Below are positions 49,334 through 57,368 of a DNA stretch of 64,000 bases, piece after piece. Each line of letters opens with the position of its first letter. The stretch's first letter is position 1. Position numbers and translations under genes: made by a program. The notes under the pieces were generated by a model. It made no database searches. It saw only the letters and a list, made by a program, of their open reading frames with translations, and had not been told where the DNA came from. Origin of the DNA: an uncultured Prevotella sp. (lineage in GTDB: Bacteria > Bacteroidota > Bacteroidia > Bacteroidales > Bacteroidaceae); contig CAMVOS010000004.1 of the NCBI GenBank assembly GCA_947169185.1, positions 1-64,000 on the forward strand, written 5' to 3'.

Positions 49334-49912
49334 TTAAGTCATTCTGTTCAGTTCTTCTGATCGGATGCCGAGGGCAGCCATGAGCGAGTAGCCAAGGATT
49401 TCCTGACGGAAGTTGCCTCCTTCCATAGGCTGCATGGCCAGCACGGTGATGCGTTTCTCATCATCTGCATGGCGTAGTCCTTCGCGTACCTTGTTATATA
49501 TATGTTCTGCATCAGGCACCGCGATGAGGCGTTTGACTTCCTTGGCATTGGCGAGAACCTGCATAGAGTCTATGAAGAGATCGTCCATTGTGGTAAGGTC
49601 TTCCACCTGGACGCAGCTGATGAGGAATTCGCCAAGACGACCGTTGAAAGCCTTGCCATCCAGTTCCTCTAAAATCCCAGGGGTGAAATAATCCATTTTT
49701 GGTCGCTTGTGCAGCAACATCACCTGCGTCTGATGGTCGCCCTCTCGCAGCCCTCCATCCAGTGCCACACATTCCAGCCACTGAGCCATGTCAGCCGGCG
49801 GAATCCTGCGGCCTATCATGCGCTCAAAGTTCACTGTCAAGTCAAACGCTACCTTGTCGACGTAGTCAGCATCGACAAGTATAACGTTCTCTTTCCATTT
49901 TGTTTCGTTCAT
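49334..49912 (-). CDS. Conserved hypothetical cytoplasmic protein
   Basis: A 192-residue soluble protein with no recognised domain for certain (possibly the DUF6621 group of Bacteroidales). It begins MNETKWKENVILVDADYVDKV, with an aspartate-rich beta strand that recalls NYN/PIN-like nuclease folds; this likeness is weak. It is the first gene of a run with the polyamine dehydrogenase and recA. The ATG lies 5 nt after a -7 box, so the mRNA is predicted to be leaderless. Confidence 0.65.
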   Translation of the reverse strand: MNETKWKENVILVDADYVDKVAFDLTVNFERMIGRRIPPADMAQWLECVALDGGLREGDHQTQVMLLHKRPKMDYFTPGILEELDGKAFNGRLGEFLISCVQVEDLTTMDDLFIDSMQVLANAKEVKRLIAVPDAEHIYNKVREGLRHADDEKRITVLAMQPMEGGNFRQEILGYSLMAALGIRSEELNRMT

Positions 49913-49916
49913 GCAG

Positions 49917-49924
49917 CAAAATTA
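49917..49924 (-). promoter_or_regulatory. -7 box of the hypothetical-dehydrogenase-recA run (leaderless start)
   Basis: Minus-strand TAATTTTG (TAnnTTTG) ends 5 nt before ATG 49912. Confidence 0.55.
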
Positions 49925-49983
49925 CGCATTTTAATGCAAATTGCCAAAGAAAACATTCTGAAATAAACTTAATTGGCTAAAAA

Positions 49984-50015
49984 TTTGGAGAATTCGAATA
50001 AAACTCCTAAATTTG
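49984..50015 (+). promoter_or_regulatory. Promoter of the secreted protein gene at 50055
   Basis: TTTG (49984-49987), 20-nt spacer, TAAATTTG (50008-50015); 39 nt before the ATG. A full consensus match. Confidence 0.75.
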
Positions 50016-50054
50016 CACGCAGAAACTTAATTACTAATTCAAATTTATACGTGT

Positions 50055-51056
50055 ATGAAGAAATTTTTTACTCTTATTTCCGTAGCTGTTGCAGCTATGA
50101 GTGTTCAGGCACAGTCTATTTGGAAGGCAGCTGAGTTTGACCTTTCTACCGCTGTCGAGACAGAACTGTCAGAAGGTGTTTATGGTGGTGGTACTGCCGA
50201 TGCTCCTGATACGAGCATACCTTTGACTATCAAGACGTCTACGATTACTGCTACTGTCGACGGAATCACCATGACAGGTGTCTCTACTCCTAACAGTTTG
50301 AGCAAGAAGGATGTAGAAGACGGCAAGACTCAGGTTTATTGGGAACTGAAAGGCAAGACTGCCGATGACGAGAATCCTAACGACGCACTTATTACTGACG
50401 ATTGCACTCCGCAGTTTGCTCAGTATCTGATGCCGAAGGGTAATCCTGGTTTCCAACATTGGGAGTTCTATGAACTTAACTCTGATGAAGAAGAGGTGTT
50501 CCGTGCTTATGACACCTACTGGGAGCCAGGAGCAACAGTTATGCCTGCCAAGGGTGCATATTACAAATTTGCTGCCACTACCAGCGGTGCTCTTCGTGTA
50601 GCTATCTATGGTAACAAGAATACCAATCCTACTTATGTAGTCGACGAAGCTACCCTGACACCTATGGCTCCAGCTAATATTACAGTAAGTATTTATTACC
50701 AGAATACGGGCTTTGTTTATGAGGGCAGTGTTGACGAAGGTACAGCCAAGTACTTCAACGTAGGCCCGATGGCTGACGACTTCGTGCTGCAGCACACCAA
50801 TGGTGTTACCCAGAACCGCCCGGTTCTTGGCTATATCGATTTCGATGTTGAGGCAGGCAAGACCTATTGGCTGTTCAACCCCAAGAGCCAGATTGGTATC
50901 TATGGCTTCTATTTTGCATCAGGTTCTGCTGGTATTGCTAATGTGAAGGCTGAACTTGACAGCAATGCTCCTCGCTACAATCTCGCAGGTCAGAAGGTTG
51001 CTGAGAACTACAAGGGCGTAGTTATCCAGAATGGTCATAAGAGAATTCAGAAGTAA
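50055..51056 (+). CDS. Secreted protein of unknown function near pectinases
   Basis: A 333-residue secreted protein (signal peptide MKKFFTLISVAVAAMSVQAQ). The bulk is predicted beta-rich, with no recognised domain. The C-terminus (APRYNLAGQKVAENYKGVVI, then a basic end) is the tail often seen on Prevotella secreted proteins and may serve sorting or anchoring. A strong promoter precedes it and a terminator follows at 51078-51109, so it is expressed apart from the pectinase genes. A carbohydrate-binding role is only a guess from position. Confidence 0.65.
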   Translation: MKKFFTLISVAVAAMSVQAQSIWKAAEFDLSTAVETELSEGVYGGGTADAPDTSIPLTIKTSTITATVDGITMTGVSTPNSLSKKDVEDGKTQVYWELKGKTADDENPNDALITDDCTPQFAQYLMPKGNPGFQHWEFYELNSDEEEVFRAYDTYWEPGATVMPAKGAYYKFAATTSGALRVAIYGNKNTNPTYVVDEATLTPMAPANITVSIYYQNTGFVYEGSVDEGTAKYFNVGPMADDFVLQHTNGVTQNRPVLGYIDFDVEAGKTYWLFNPKSQIGIYGFYFASGSAGIANVKAELDSNAPRYNLAGQKVAENYKGVVIQNGHKRIQK

Positions 51057-51077
51057 TGTTTTTTCAATAAAGACATG

Positions 51078-51109
51078 CGGAGCTGCTTTTGAGTGGCTCC
51101 GTTTTTTTT
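51078..51109 (+). terminator. Intrinsic terminator
   Basis: CGGAGC (51078-51083) pairs with GCTCCG (51096-51101) and is followed by eight T residues. It lies 21 nt after the stop of the secreted protein gene. Confidence 0.9.
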
Positions 51110-51146
51110 GTTGATATGAGGGGGACAAAGGGGCTGCTTGTTCGTC

Positions 51147-51165
51147 TTTTAGTAAAATACTAAAA
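51147..51165. promoter_or_regulatory. TTTTAGTA-N3-TACTAAAA inverted repeat upstream of the pectinase genes
   Basis: A perfect 8-bp inverted repeat with a 3-nt gap, 14 nt before the ATG of the pectinase fusion gene. No TAnnTTTG box is seen in the gap after the terminator, so this may be an operator near a non-standard promoter. Confidence 0.45.
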
Positions 51166-51178
51166 ATGTTATAACGAT

Positions 51179-54100
51179 ATGAAAAAGCAAATCTGTGCAA
51201 TGTTAACTTTTCTCCTGGCATGTGTAGCTGTTTTCGCATGGACCACTCTACCAGGAATACAGGCTTTTACTTACTATACAGCTACGATTGTTGTTGCTCC
51301 AGAAGGTGCTGGTACTGTGAATCCCACCAGCACGAAAGTTTTGGCAGGTACGCAAACAGGCAATATTACTGCTACAGCTTCGGCAGGCTATTCATTTGAA
51401 GGGTGGTATATCAATGGTGAACTGGTGTCGACGGAGAATCCACACAAGTTCACACTGAATGCTGATGTCACCATTACGGCCCAGTTCAAGGGGGAAGCTG
51501 CCAATACCGTTTTGGGCTTTATAAAAGCAGGCTGTGAAGGTATGGGTACAGTAAGCGTTAGCCCCGAGGGGACTCCTGTCGATGGTGGTTATAAGTTCAA
51601 TTATGGCACCAATGTCACCCTAAAGGCTACCGCTGCCAAGGGTCATCAGTTCGATCGTTGGGAAGATGGCAATGGTACAACATTATCCTCATCGTCTACC
51701 TATCAGTTTACGCTGACAGAGGACCGTACTATTTATGCAGTATTCTCAAAAATGGAAAACTATAATCCTGATTTGATTGCTTTCCCGGGCTGTGAGGGCT
51801 ATGGCCGCTTTACGACGGGTGGACGCATGATTGACAGTCGTGGTTCGAAAGTCTATTACGTTACGCGTCTCGATGATACGGGTGAGGAGGGAACTTTCCG
51901 CTGGGCAGTGACAACGGGCGACGATACGCCTCGTACTGTACTGTTCAAGGTCTCTGGCACCATTTTCCTGACAAAGAATGTTGATGTTAAGTCAAACACC
52001 ACCATTGCTGGTCAGACGGCTCCAGGCGGTGGAATCTGTCTGGCAGGTTATCGAGTGAAGCTGGGTTCCAACATCATTATCCGCCACATTCGTTTCCGTG
52101 CTGGCGACCTGCCTAAATCCAGTATGTCGCCTTTAGGTGGAGAGAACGTCAGGAATTTCGTACTCGACCATTGCTCCTTCTCGTGGTCGATGGAGGAGAA
52201 CGCCACCCTCTACGATAACGATTATACCACTACCCAGTGGTGCATATTTTCTGAAGGCTTGTATGATTCGCGCAATTCCAAGGGTAATCGTGCATACGGC
52301 ATTCAGTGGGCTGGCGAGCATAGTTCGATGCACCACTGTCTGTTTGCTAACAACAACAGCCGTTCTCCACGTTTCAATGGTGTGCGTAGCAGTCTGAACG
52401 ACCGCCATGTGGATAGCGAGTTCTTCAATAACGTCATTTACAACTGGGGTAGTCCCAATGCCATTTATGGCGGTGAAAACTCGGCAGGTGGCGCAACGGA
52501 CTATAACCGTGTCTACATGATCAACAACTACTATAAGCCAGGTCCTGCCACCAAGAATGCTACTGGCAGTCGCCGTTACTGGGTATCGGCCTCTGGTGGC
52601 AACATCAACGAGGTTGGCCAGTGGTACCTGAAAGGTAATAAGTTTGAATTGAGCAGCAAGTGGGCTCCATCATCCAACATTTGGAAGGACGAGGAACTTC
52701 AGAAGGTCAACGAAGACAACTACTATGGATTCGTCAGCAACAACAGTTCACGTGCCATGAATTTCTGGTCGGTATCCCCCTCTCAAGCCTTGGCTGACAA
52801 GGCCTTGTTGACAGAGATTCCCTACGAACTAAGCGGTATGACTTACGAGTCAGCTGATGATGCTTATGCAAAGGTGGTCACGCAGGCAGGATGCTCGTTG
52901 CCACGCTACGACGAGGTCGATGCACGTATTCTGGCTGAGGCTGCTGGTTTGCAAGACCCACAGTTCGGAGGTGCCCGTGGAGCAAGGTTGGGTATCATCG
53001 ATTCGCCCTACGACATTACCCTCCAGTCGCACGATGAGTTTGCTGCACTTTATGAGGGTGATAATGCTGCTGACAACAAGGAAATCGACGTCACCTGCTA
53101 TCCCCGCCTGCAGATGGACGACACCGACTGTGCTGTGGTGGATACTGATGGCGACGGACTGCCCGACGCTTACGAAACCTCTGTGGGTCTGAATCCCAAC
53201 GACGCTAGCGACGGCATGAAGCTGACTGCCAGCGGATACAGCAATCTGGAGGTGTTCCTCAATGGCGTTGCTGATGGTCAGATTGATGCTACGATATACA
53301 CCAAGCACCAGCCTGTGGCTCTGATGAATAATTTCAATGCTATTGTTGGCGAGGGCGAGCAGTATACGACTTTGCAGGCAGCTATTGATGCGGCACCTGC
53401 TGATGCCACACCGTATTATATCTTTGTCAAGGCTGGCACCTACACGGGTCATGTGCAGATCAATCGTCCTAATGTGCACGTCATGGGTCAGAACAAGGCC
53501 AACACCATCATTACGTGGAACAAGCTGCATAACGAAGACGGTGGCAATGTCGACAAGAACGCCACTGTCAACGTCACTGCCAACAATGTCAGCTTCGATA
53601 ACCTCACTATTCGCAACACCCGTACAAACGAAGGTCAGGCACTGGCGCTTTACACCAAGGCCGACCGTATCGTTATCACTTCCTGCAACCTCGAGGGCTG
53701 GCAGGATACCTATCGTACGGGAAAGGACGGACAGCGCCATCTGGTGCGCAACTGTAAGATCACTGGTACCACGGACTTTATCTACGGTGCTGGCGAGGCC
53801 TATTTCGATGCAGACACTCTTGTCGTGGTGCGCACGTCGAACGTCATTGTGGCCCCTGACCATGCGTCAGCCAAGTATGGCTATGTGTTCTCCAATTGTG
53901 TTATTGATGCCCAGCAGAACGGTAGCACCACGGCGTTGGGACGTCCGTGGGGCAACAAACCCAAAGTCAGTTTCCTGAATACTCGCCTCACCAGCAAAGT
54001 CAGCATCACCGCTGAAGGCTGGAACAATATGGCTGGTCTGCCTATCCAAATGGCGGAGTACAACACGATGGATGCTAATGGCAATGCTGTCGACCTGGGT

Positions 54101-54598
54101 CAGCGTCGCACAGCATTTACAGGCGAGAGCGGATCGTGCACCAGCAAGGCAGTACTTACTCCTGTCGAGACCAACAGCTACAAGCTCAGCTACATGCTCA
54201 GTGGCAACGATGGCTGGGATGCCGACTGGCAGGCGTTTATCCTGCCTGCACCCCGTATCAGCGTCAATGGCAATACTGTTTTCTGGAGCGATCCTACAGG
54301 TTTTGCCCAGTGCTATCTGGTGGTGGCTGACGGAGTGGCTACCATCACCACCAATACCTCTGCAACAGGTAGTTATGTCACCGTACGGGCCATCAGTGCC
54401 TATGGTGTCTGTGGCGAGATGGCTTCTTCAGACAGTCCCTCGGGCATTGCCCTGCCAACCTCATCTGCGCAGGTCGCTCGTCGTGAGTATTTCACGCCCG
54501 ACGGACGCCAGGTATCGCGTTTGCAGCATGGCCTGACTATCATCCGCGAGACGCTGGCTGACGGTACCACGCGCTCCACAAAGGTCGTGTCAATATAA
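51179..54598 (+). CDS. Pectate lyase (PL1) - pectin methylesterase (CE8) fusion
   Basis: An 1139-residue secreted enzyme. In order: signal peptide (1 to about 30); two InlB B-type repeats (about 35-195, each with GYSFEGWYIN or GHQFDRWEDG); a pectate lyase 1 beta-helix (about 198-630; TIAGQTAPGGG, RHIRFRAGD, DHCSFSWSMEEN); a calcium-binding-like DTDGDGLPDAYE linker (about 655-677); a CE8 pectinesterase (about 720-1005) with GQALALY, WQDTYR, TDFIYG and LGRPWG; and a C-terminal tail (about 1085-1139) resembling Prevotella sorting ends. The esterase removes methyl groups so the lyase can cut the same chain. Followed 7 nt later by a second pectate lyase. Confidence 0.9.
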   Translation: MKKQICAMLTFLLACVAVFAWTTLPGIQAFTYYTATIVVAPEGAGTVNPTSTKVLAGTQTGNITATASAGYSFEGWYINGELVSTENPHKFTLNADVTITAQFKGEAANTVLGFIKAGCEGMGTVSVSPEGTPVDGGYKFNYGTNVTLKATAAKGHQFDRWEDGNGTTLSSSSTYQFTLTEDRTIYAVFSKMENYNPDLIAFPGCEGYGRFTTGGRMIDSRGSKVYYVTRLDDTGEEGTFRWAVTTGDDTPRTVLFKVSGTIFLTKNVDVKSNTTIAGQTAPGGGICLAGYRVKLGSNIIIRHIRFRAGDLPKSSMSPLGGENVRNFVLDHCSFSWSMEENATLYDNDYTTTQWCIFSEGLYDSRNSKGNRAYGIQWAGEHSSMHHCLFANNNSRSPRFNGVRSSLNDRHVDSEFFNNVIYNWGSPNAIYGGENSAGGATDYNRVYMINNYYKPGPATKNATGSRRYWVSASGGNINEVGQWYLKGNKFELSSKWAPSSNIWKDEELQKVNEDNYYGFVSNNSSRAMNFWSVSPSQALADKALLTEIPYELSGMTYESADDAYAKVVTQAGCSLPRYDEVDARILAEAAGLQDPQFGGARGARLGIIDSPYDITLQSHDEFAALYEGDNAADNKEIDVTCYPRLQMDDTDCAVVDTDGDGLPDAYETSVGLNPNDASDGMKLTASGYSNLEVFLNGVADGQIDATIYTKHQPVALMNNFNAIVGEGEQYTTLQAAIDAAPADATPYYIFVKAGTYTGHVQINRPNVHVMGQNKANTIITWNKLHNEDGGNVDKNATVNVTANNVSFDNLTIRNTRTNEGQALALYTKADRIVITSCNLEGWQDTYRTGKDGQRHLVRNCKITGTTDFIYGAGEAYFDADTLVVVRTSNVIVAPDHASAKYGYVFSNCVIDAQQNGSTTALGRPWGNKPKVSFLNTRLTSKVSITAEGWNNMAGLPIQMAEYNTMDANGNAVDLGQRRTAFTGESGSCTSKAVLTPVETNSYKLSYMLSGNDGWDADWQAFILPAPRISVNGNTVFWSDPTGFAQCYLVVADGVATITTNTSATGSYVTVRAISAYGVCGEMASSDSPSGIALPTSSAQVARREYFTPDGRQVSRLQHGLTIIRETLADGTTRSTKVVSI

Positions 54599-54605
54599 AT
54601 ACGGT

Positions 54606-56066
54606 ATGAAAAAATGTATCTTGTCTTTCCTCGGCGCGCTGATGACCTTGGGCGGTTTCGCACAGGACGTTCGCACACTGGCCTTCCCTACGGCTGAGGG
54701 CTTTGGCAAGTATGCTTCTGGTGGACGTGGGGGTATAGTCGTGGAGGTGACAACACTGGCTGATAGTGGTGAGAGCTCGTTGCGATGGGCGCTGACGGAG
54801 GCTGGTCGCGAGAATGCCACCATCGTGTTCCGTGTGAGTGGCATCATTGATATTGGGCCTAATCCTCAGCGCAAGAACGAACGCTCTATCCGTGCCAAAC
54901 TGAAGAACGTCACAATTGCCGGACAGACGGCTCCTGGCGAGGGCATTCTTTTGCGAGGTGGCAAGCTGAATCTGGGCGGTTCCGAGAATGTGATTATCCG
55001 CAACATCCGCTCGCGACTTGGCACCATTGGTGACCCTGCGAAGTCAAAGAAAGAAAACTTTATCGAGGGCGGTGCCATTGGCATCGAGAATGCCCGTAAT
55101 ATCATCATCGATCACTGTTGCTTTGGCTGGAGTGGTGAGGAAAATGTCACCATGTATGACAACCACTATACCACCCTTCAGTGGTGCATTATCCACGAAG
55201 GACTCTACGACGCGGGCCATAAGAAGGGGGTCCGTGGCTATGGCTGTCAGTGGGGAGGTTCTCCTGCTACATTCCATCATAACCTGTTGGCAAACAATGA
55301 TAGTCGTTCGGCCCGTATCAATGGTGCCTCGAATCCGAAAGGCGACAAGAATGTTTTCCTGGAATATCAGAATAATGTGAATTTCAATTGGGGGCGCCGT
55401 AATTCATGCTATGGTGGAGAAAATGAGGCAGGAGAGGGTAGTACCCATGAATGTAATTTTGTGGGCAACTACTATAAACCAGGGCCAGCCCATCCTGATG
55501 AGAATGTGCTGATAGAACTGAGCAAGGCACGTAAAGGCAAACAACTTACGGCGCCTTCTGTTTGGTATATGAAAGACAATGTGATGGAGGGTCAGAAGAC
55601 GAAGGATAGCTGGCAACTCATCAGTAATCAGACTGGTTTTAGCGTTGAGCAACAGAAGTCTGCGAAACCCTTGCAAACGGCTGACTATCAGCGCTATCTT
55701 ACCAAGGCAGAATCAGCCAAGAAAGCCTATAAAAAAGTGTTGGAAAAAGCTGGCTCCATTCATCGCGATGCTGTGGAGTGTCGTATCATAGAAGATGTGC
55801 GTAGCGGACAACCTCGCTATCAGGGACAATCAGCTAAGAAACCGGGTATTATCGATTGTCCAACAGATGCTGATGGTTGGCCTCAATATGCTGATGCGCA
55901 GCCTGCTGTCGACAACGATCATGATGGTATGGCGGACGAGTGGGAGAGGACTCATGGCTTGGATCCCAACAATCCTGATGATAGAAATAACGTCATCTCA
56001 AAGGAAGGATACACAGCCCTTGATGCCTATCTGTGTAGCTTGATGGGCGAGACGATTAGATGGTGA
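54606..56066 (+). CDS. Secreted pectate lyase (PL1)
   Basis: A 486-residue secreted lyase (signal peptide MKKCILSFLGALMTLGGFAQ). The PL1 fold is shown by FPTAEGFGKYASGGRGG, TIAGQTAPGEG, DHCCFGWSGEENVTMYDNHY and NNDSRSARINGAS. It is a paralog of the lyase part of the gene before it. The C-terminus carries DNDHDGMADEWERTHGLDPN, a calcium-binding-like motif. It cleaves polygalacturonate by beta-elimination. It is co-transcribed with the upstream fusion gene and its last 11 nt overlap the convergent mnmA gene. Confidence 0.9.
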   Translation: MKKCILSFLGALMTLGGFAQDVRTLAFPTAEGFGKYASGGRGGIVVEVTTLADSGESSLRWALTEAGRENATIVFRVSGIIDIGPNPQRKNERSIRAKLKNVTIAGQTAPGEGILLRGGKLNLGGSENVIIRNIRSRLGTIGDPAKSKKENFIEGGAIGIENARNIIIDHCCFGWSGEENVTMYDNHYTTLQWCIIHEGLYDAGHKKGVRGYGCQWGGSPATFHHNLLANNDSRSARINGASNPKGDKNVFLEYQNNVNFNWGRRNSCYGGENEAGEGSTHECNFVGNYYKPGPAHPDENVLIELSKARKGKQLTAPSVWYMKDNVMEGQKTKDSWQLISNQTGFSVEQQKSAKPLQTADYQRYLTKAESAKKAYKKVLEKAGSIHRDAVECRIIEDVRSGQPRYQGQSAKKPGIIDCPTDADGWPQYADAQPAVDNDHDGMADEWERTHGLDPNNPDDRNNVISKEGYTALDAYLCSLMGETIRW

Positions 56067-57126
56067 TTTCGCCAGAGCCGTAGCAACGGTGGTGCTCAGT
56101 ATCGTATACGACACAGAATTGTCCAGGTGCCACACCGTGAATAGGTGACTGAGCGTGAACCATATATTTTCCTTCACCCATCGTCTCCAATCGCGCTGGC
56201 AGGTAGTCTGGCGTGTGGCGAATTTTTAATGTGATGTCTGCTGGCGGCAACACGCCGTTGAGGCTATGGAAATCATGAATGGGGAAGTCCTGCTTGTAGG
56301 CGGTCTCAGGGTCATAGCCGTGCGATACGTAGATGATGTTCTGTTCGATATCTTTTTTGATGACGAACCAAGGACCGCCCCCAAGACCCATGCCCTTGCG
56401 CTGTCCGATGGTATGGAACCAATGGCCCTTGTGCTGCCCTATCTTCTTGCCTGTTTCCAGTTCTATTACGTCACCAGGACGTTCGCCCAGATAGCGGCGG
56501 ATGTAGTCGTTATAGTTGATTTTCCCTAAGAAACAGATGCCTTGCGAGTCGCGACGGTGGGCGGGTGCCAAGTGTTCGCGCTCGGCAATCTCGCGTACTT
56601 CCTCTTTCATCATATGGCCAATAGGGAATAACGCCTTTTTCAACTGCCAGTCGTAGATTTGTGCCAAAAAGTCTGTCTGGTCCTTCACAGGGTCAGGACT
56701 CGTACATAGCCATTTTCTGCCCTCATTGTCTGTTTCCGTTTGTGCATAGTGTCCTGTAGCAATTAGATCGTAGTTGTGTCCTTGCTTCTCATGGAAAGCA
56801 CCAAACTTAATCAGTCGGTTACACATCACGTCGGGGTTGGGCGTCAATCCAGCACGAACTTTATCCATTGTGTATTTGGTAACCTTGTCCCAGTACTCCT
56901 TATGGCAGTCGATGACCTCCAGCTTACAACCATACTTATGGCTGACGGCTGTCGCCATCTCCAGATCCTCCTCGCTCGAGCAGTCCCACTCTTCCTCCTC
57001 TTCGGGGCCTATCTTGATGTAGTAGCAGTCGGGCTGCATACCTTGGCGCACCAGTTCGTGGAGCACCACGCTGGAATCAACACCACCCGAAAGCAGTACA
57101 GCGATTCTCTTGTCATCTATATTCAT
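56056..57126 (-). CDS. mnmA: tRNA-specific 2-thiouridylase MnmA
   Basis: MnmA (356 residues from this start) thiolates U34 of tRNA-Lys, -Glu and -Gln. The PP-loop SGGVDS is at 13-18, the catalytic cysteines are C102 (PNPDVMCNR) and C198 (DSQGICFLG), and the D-rich and QRKGMGLGGG motifs are present. Ten codons upstream are open but overlap the -7 box TACCTTTG at 57132-57139, so ATG 57126 is the start. It is 6 nt after that box, giving a leaderless or nearly leaderless mRNA. Confidence 0.94.
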   Translation of the reverse strand: MNIDDKRIAVLLSGGVDSSVVLHELVRQGMQPDCYYIKIGPEEEEEWDCSSEEDLEMATAVSHKYGCKLEVIDCHKEYWDKVTKYTMDKVRAGLTPNPDVMCNRLIKFGAFHEKQGHNYDLIATGHYAQTETDNEGRKWLCTSPDPVKDQTDFLAQIYDWQLKKALFPIGHMMKEEVREIAEREHLAPAHRRDSQGICFLGKINYNDYIRRYLGERPGDVIELETGKKIGQHKGHWFHTIGQRKGMGLGGGPWFVIKKDIEQNIIYVSHGYDPETAYKQDFPIHDFHSLNGVLPPADITLKIRHTPDYLPARLETMGEGKYMVHAQSPIHGVAPGQFCVVYDTEHHRCYGSGEITI

Positions 57127-57131
57127 GGGGG

Positions 57132-57139
57132 CAAAGGTA
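57132..57139 (-). promoter_or_regulatory. -7 box of mnmA (leaderless start)
   Basis: Minus-strand TACCTTTG ending 6 nt before ATG 57126. Confidence 0.6.
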
Positions 57140-57186
57140 CGAAGAAGTAAGAACAATACAAAACAAAAGCCTGACTTTTTTGTTTT

Positions 57187-57277
57187 AATAAGCGTGGGTT
57201 ATTGGAAAATAAGTGTCCCTTATTGGGAAATAAGCGTGGGTTATTGGGAAATAAGCGTCCCTTATTGAGGAATAAGG
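57187..57277. repeat. 21-bp tandem repeat, 4.3 copies, alternating core
   Basis: Units begin at 57187, 57208, 57229 and 57250, with a partial fifth at 57271. Each starts AATAAG; the core alternates GTGGGTT, GTCCCTT, GTGGGTT, GTCCCTT, giving a 42-bp higher-order period. Units 2 and 4 contain the palindrome AATAAG-N4/5-CTTATT. The array lies between the divergent promoters of mnmA and the alpha-2-macroglobulin gene. Confidence 0.92.
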
Positions 57278-57322
57278 CCGGCTATAAAACACTGCAAATG
57301 TACTAAAATATTCTTAAATTAA

Positions 57323-57353
57323 TTGGTACGTATGAAAAAATACCCTATCTTTG
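57323..57353 (+). promoter_or_regulatory. Promoter of the alpha-2-macroglobulin operon
   Basis: TTGG (57323-57326), 19-nt spacer, TATCTTTG (57346-57353), 16 nt before ATG 57369. Confidence 0.65.
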
Positions 57354-57368
57354 CATATTATAAACTAA

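Noticed and set aside
52850..53863. Open frame of 337 codons on the minus strand within the pectinase fusion gene
   Set aside because: Antisense shadow of the lyase and esterase domains; no protein family features.
57187..57277. Possible CRISPR-like array
   Set aside because: The 21-bp units are directly adjacent without unique spacers and no cas genes are present; it is a plain tandem repeat.
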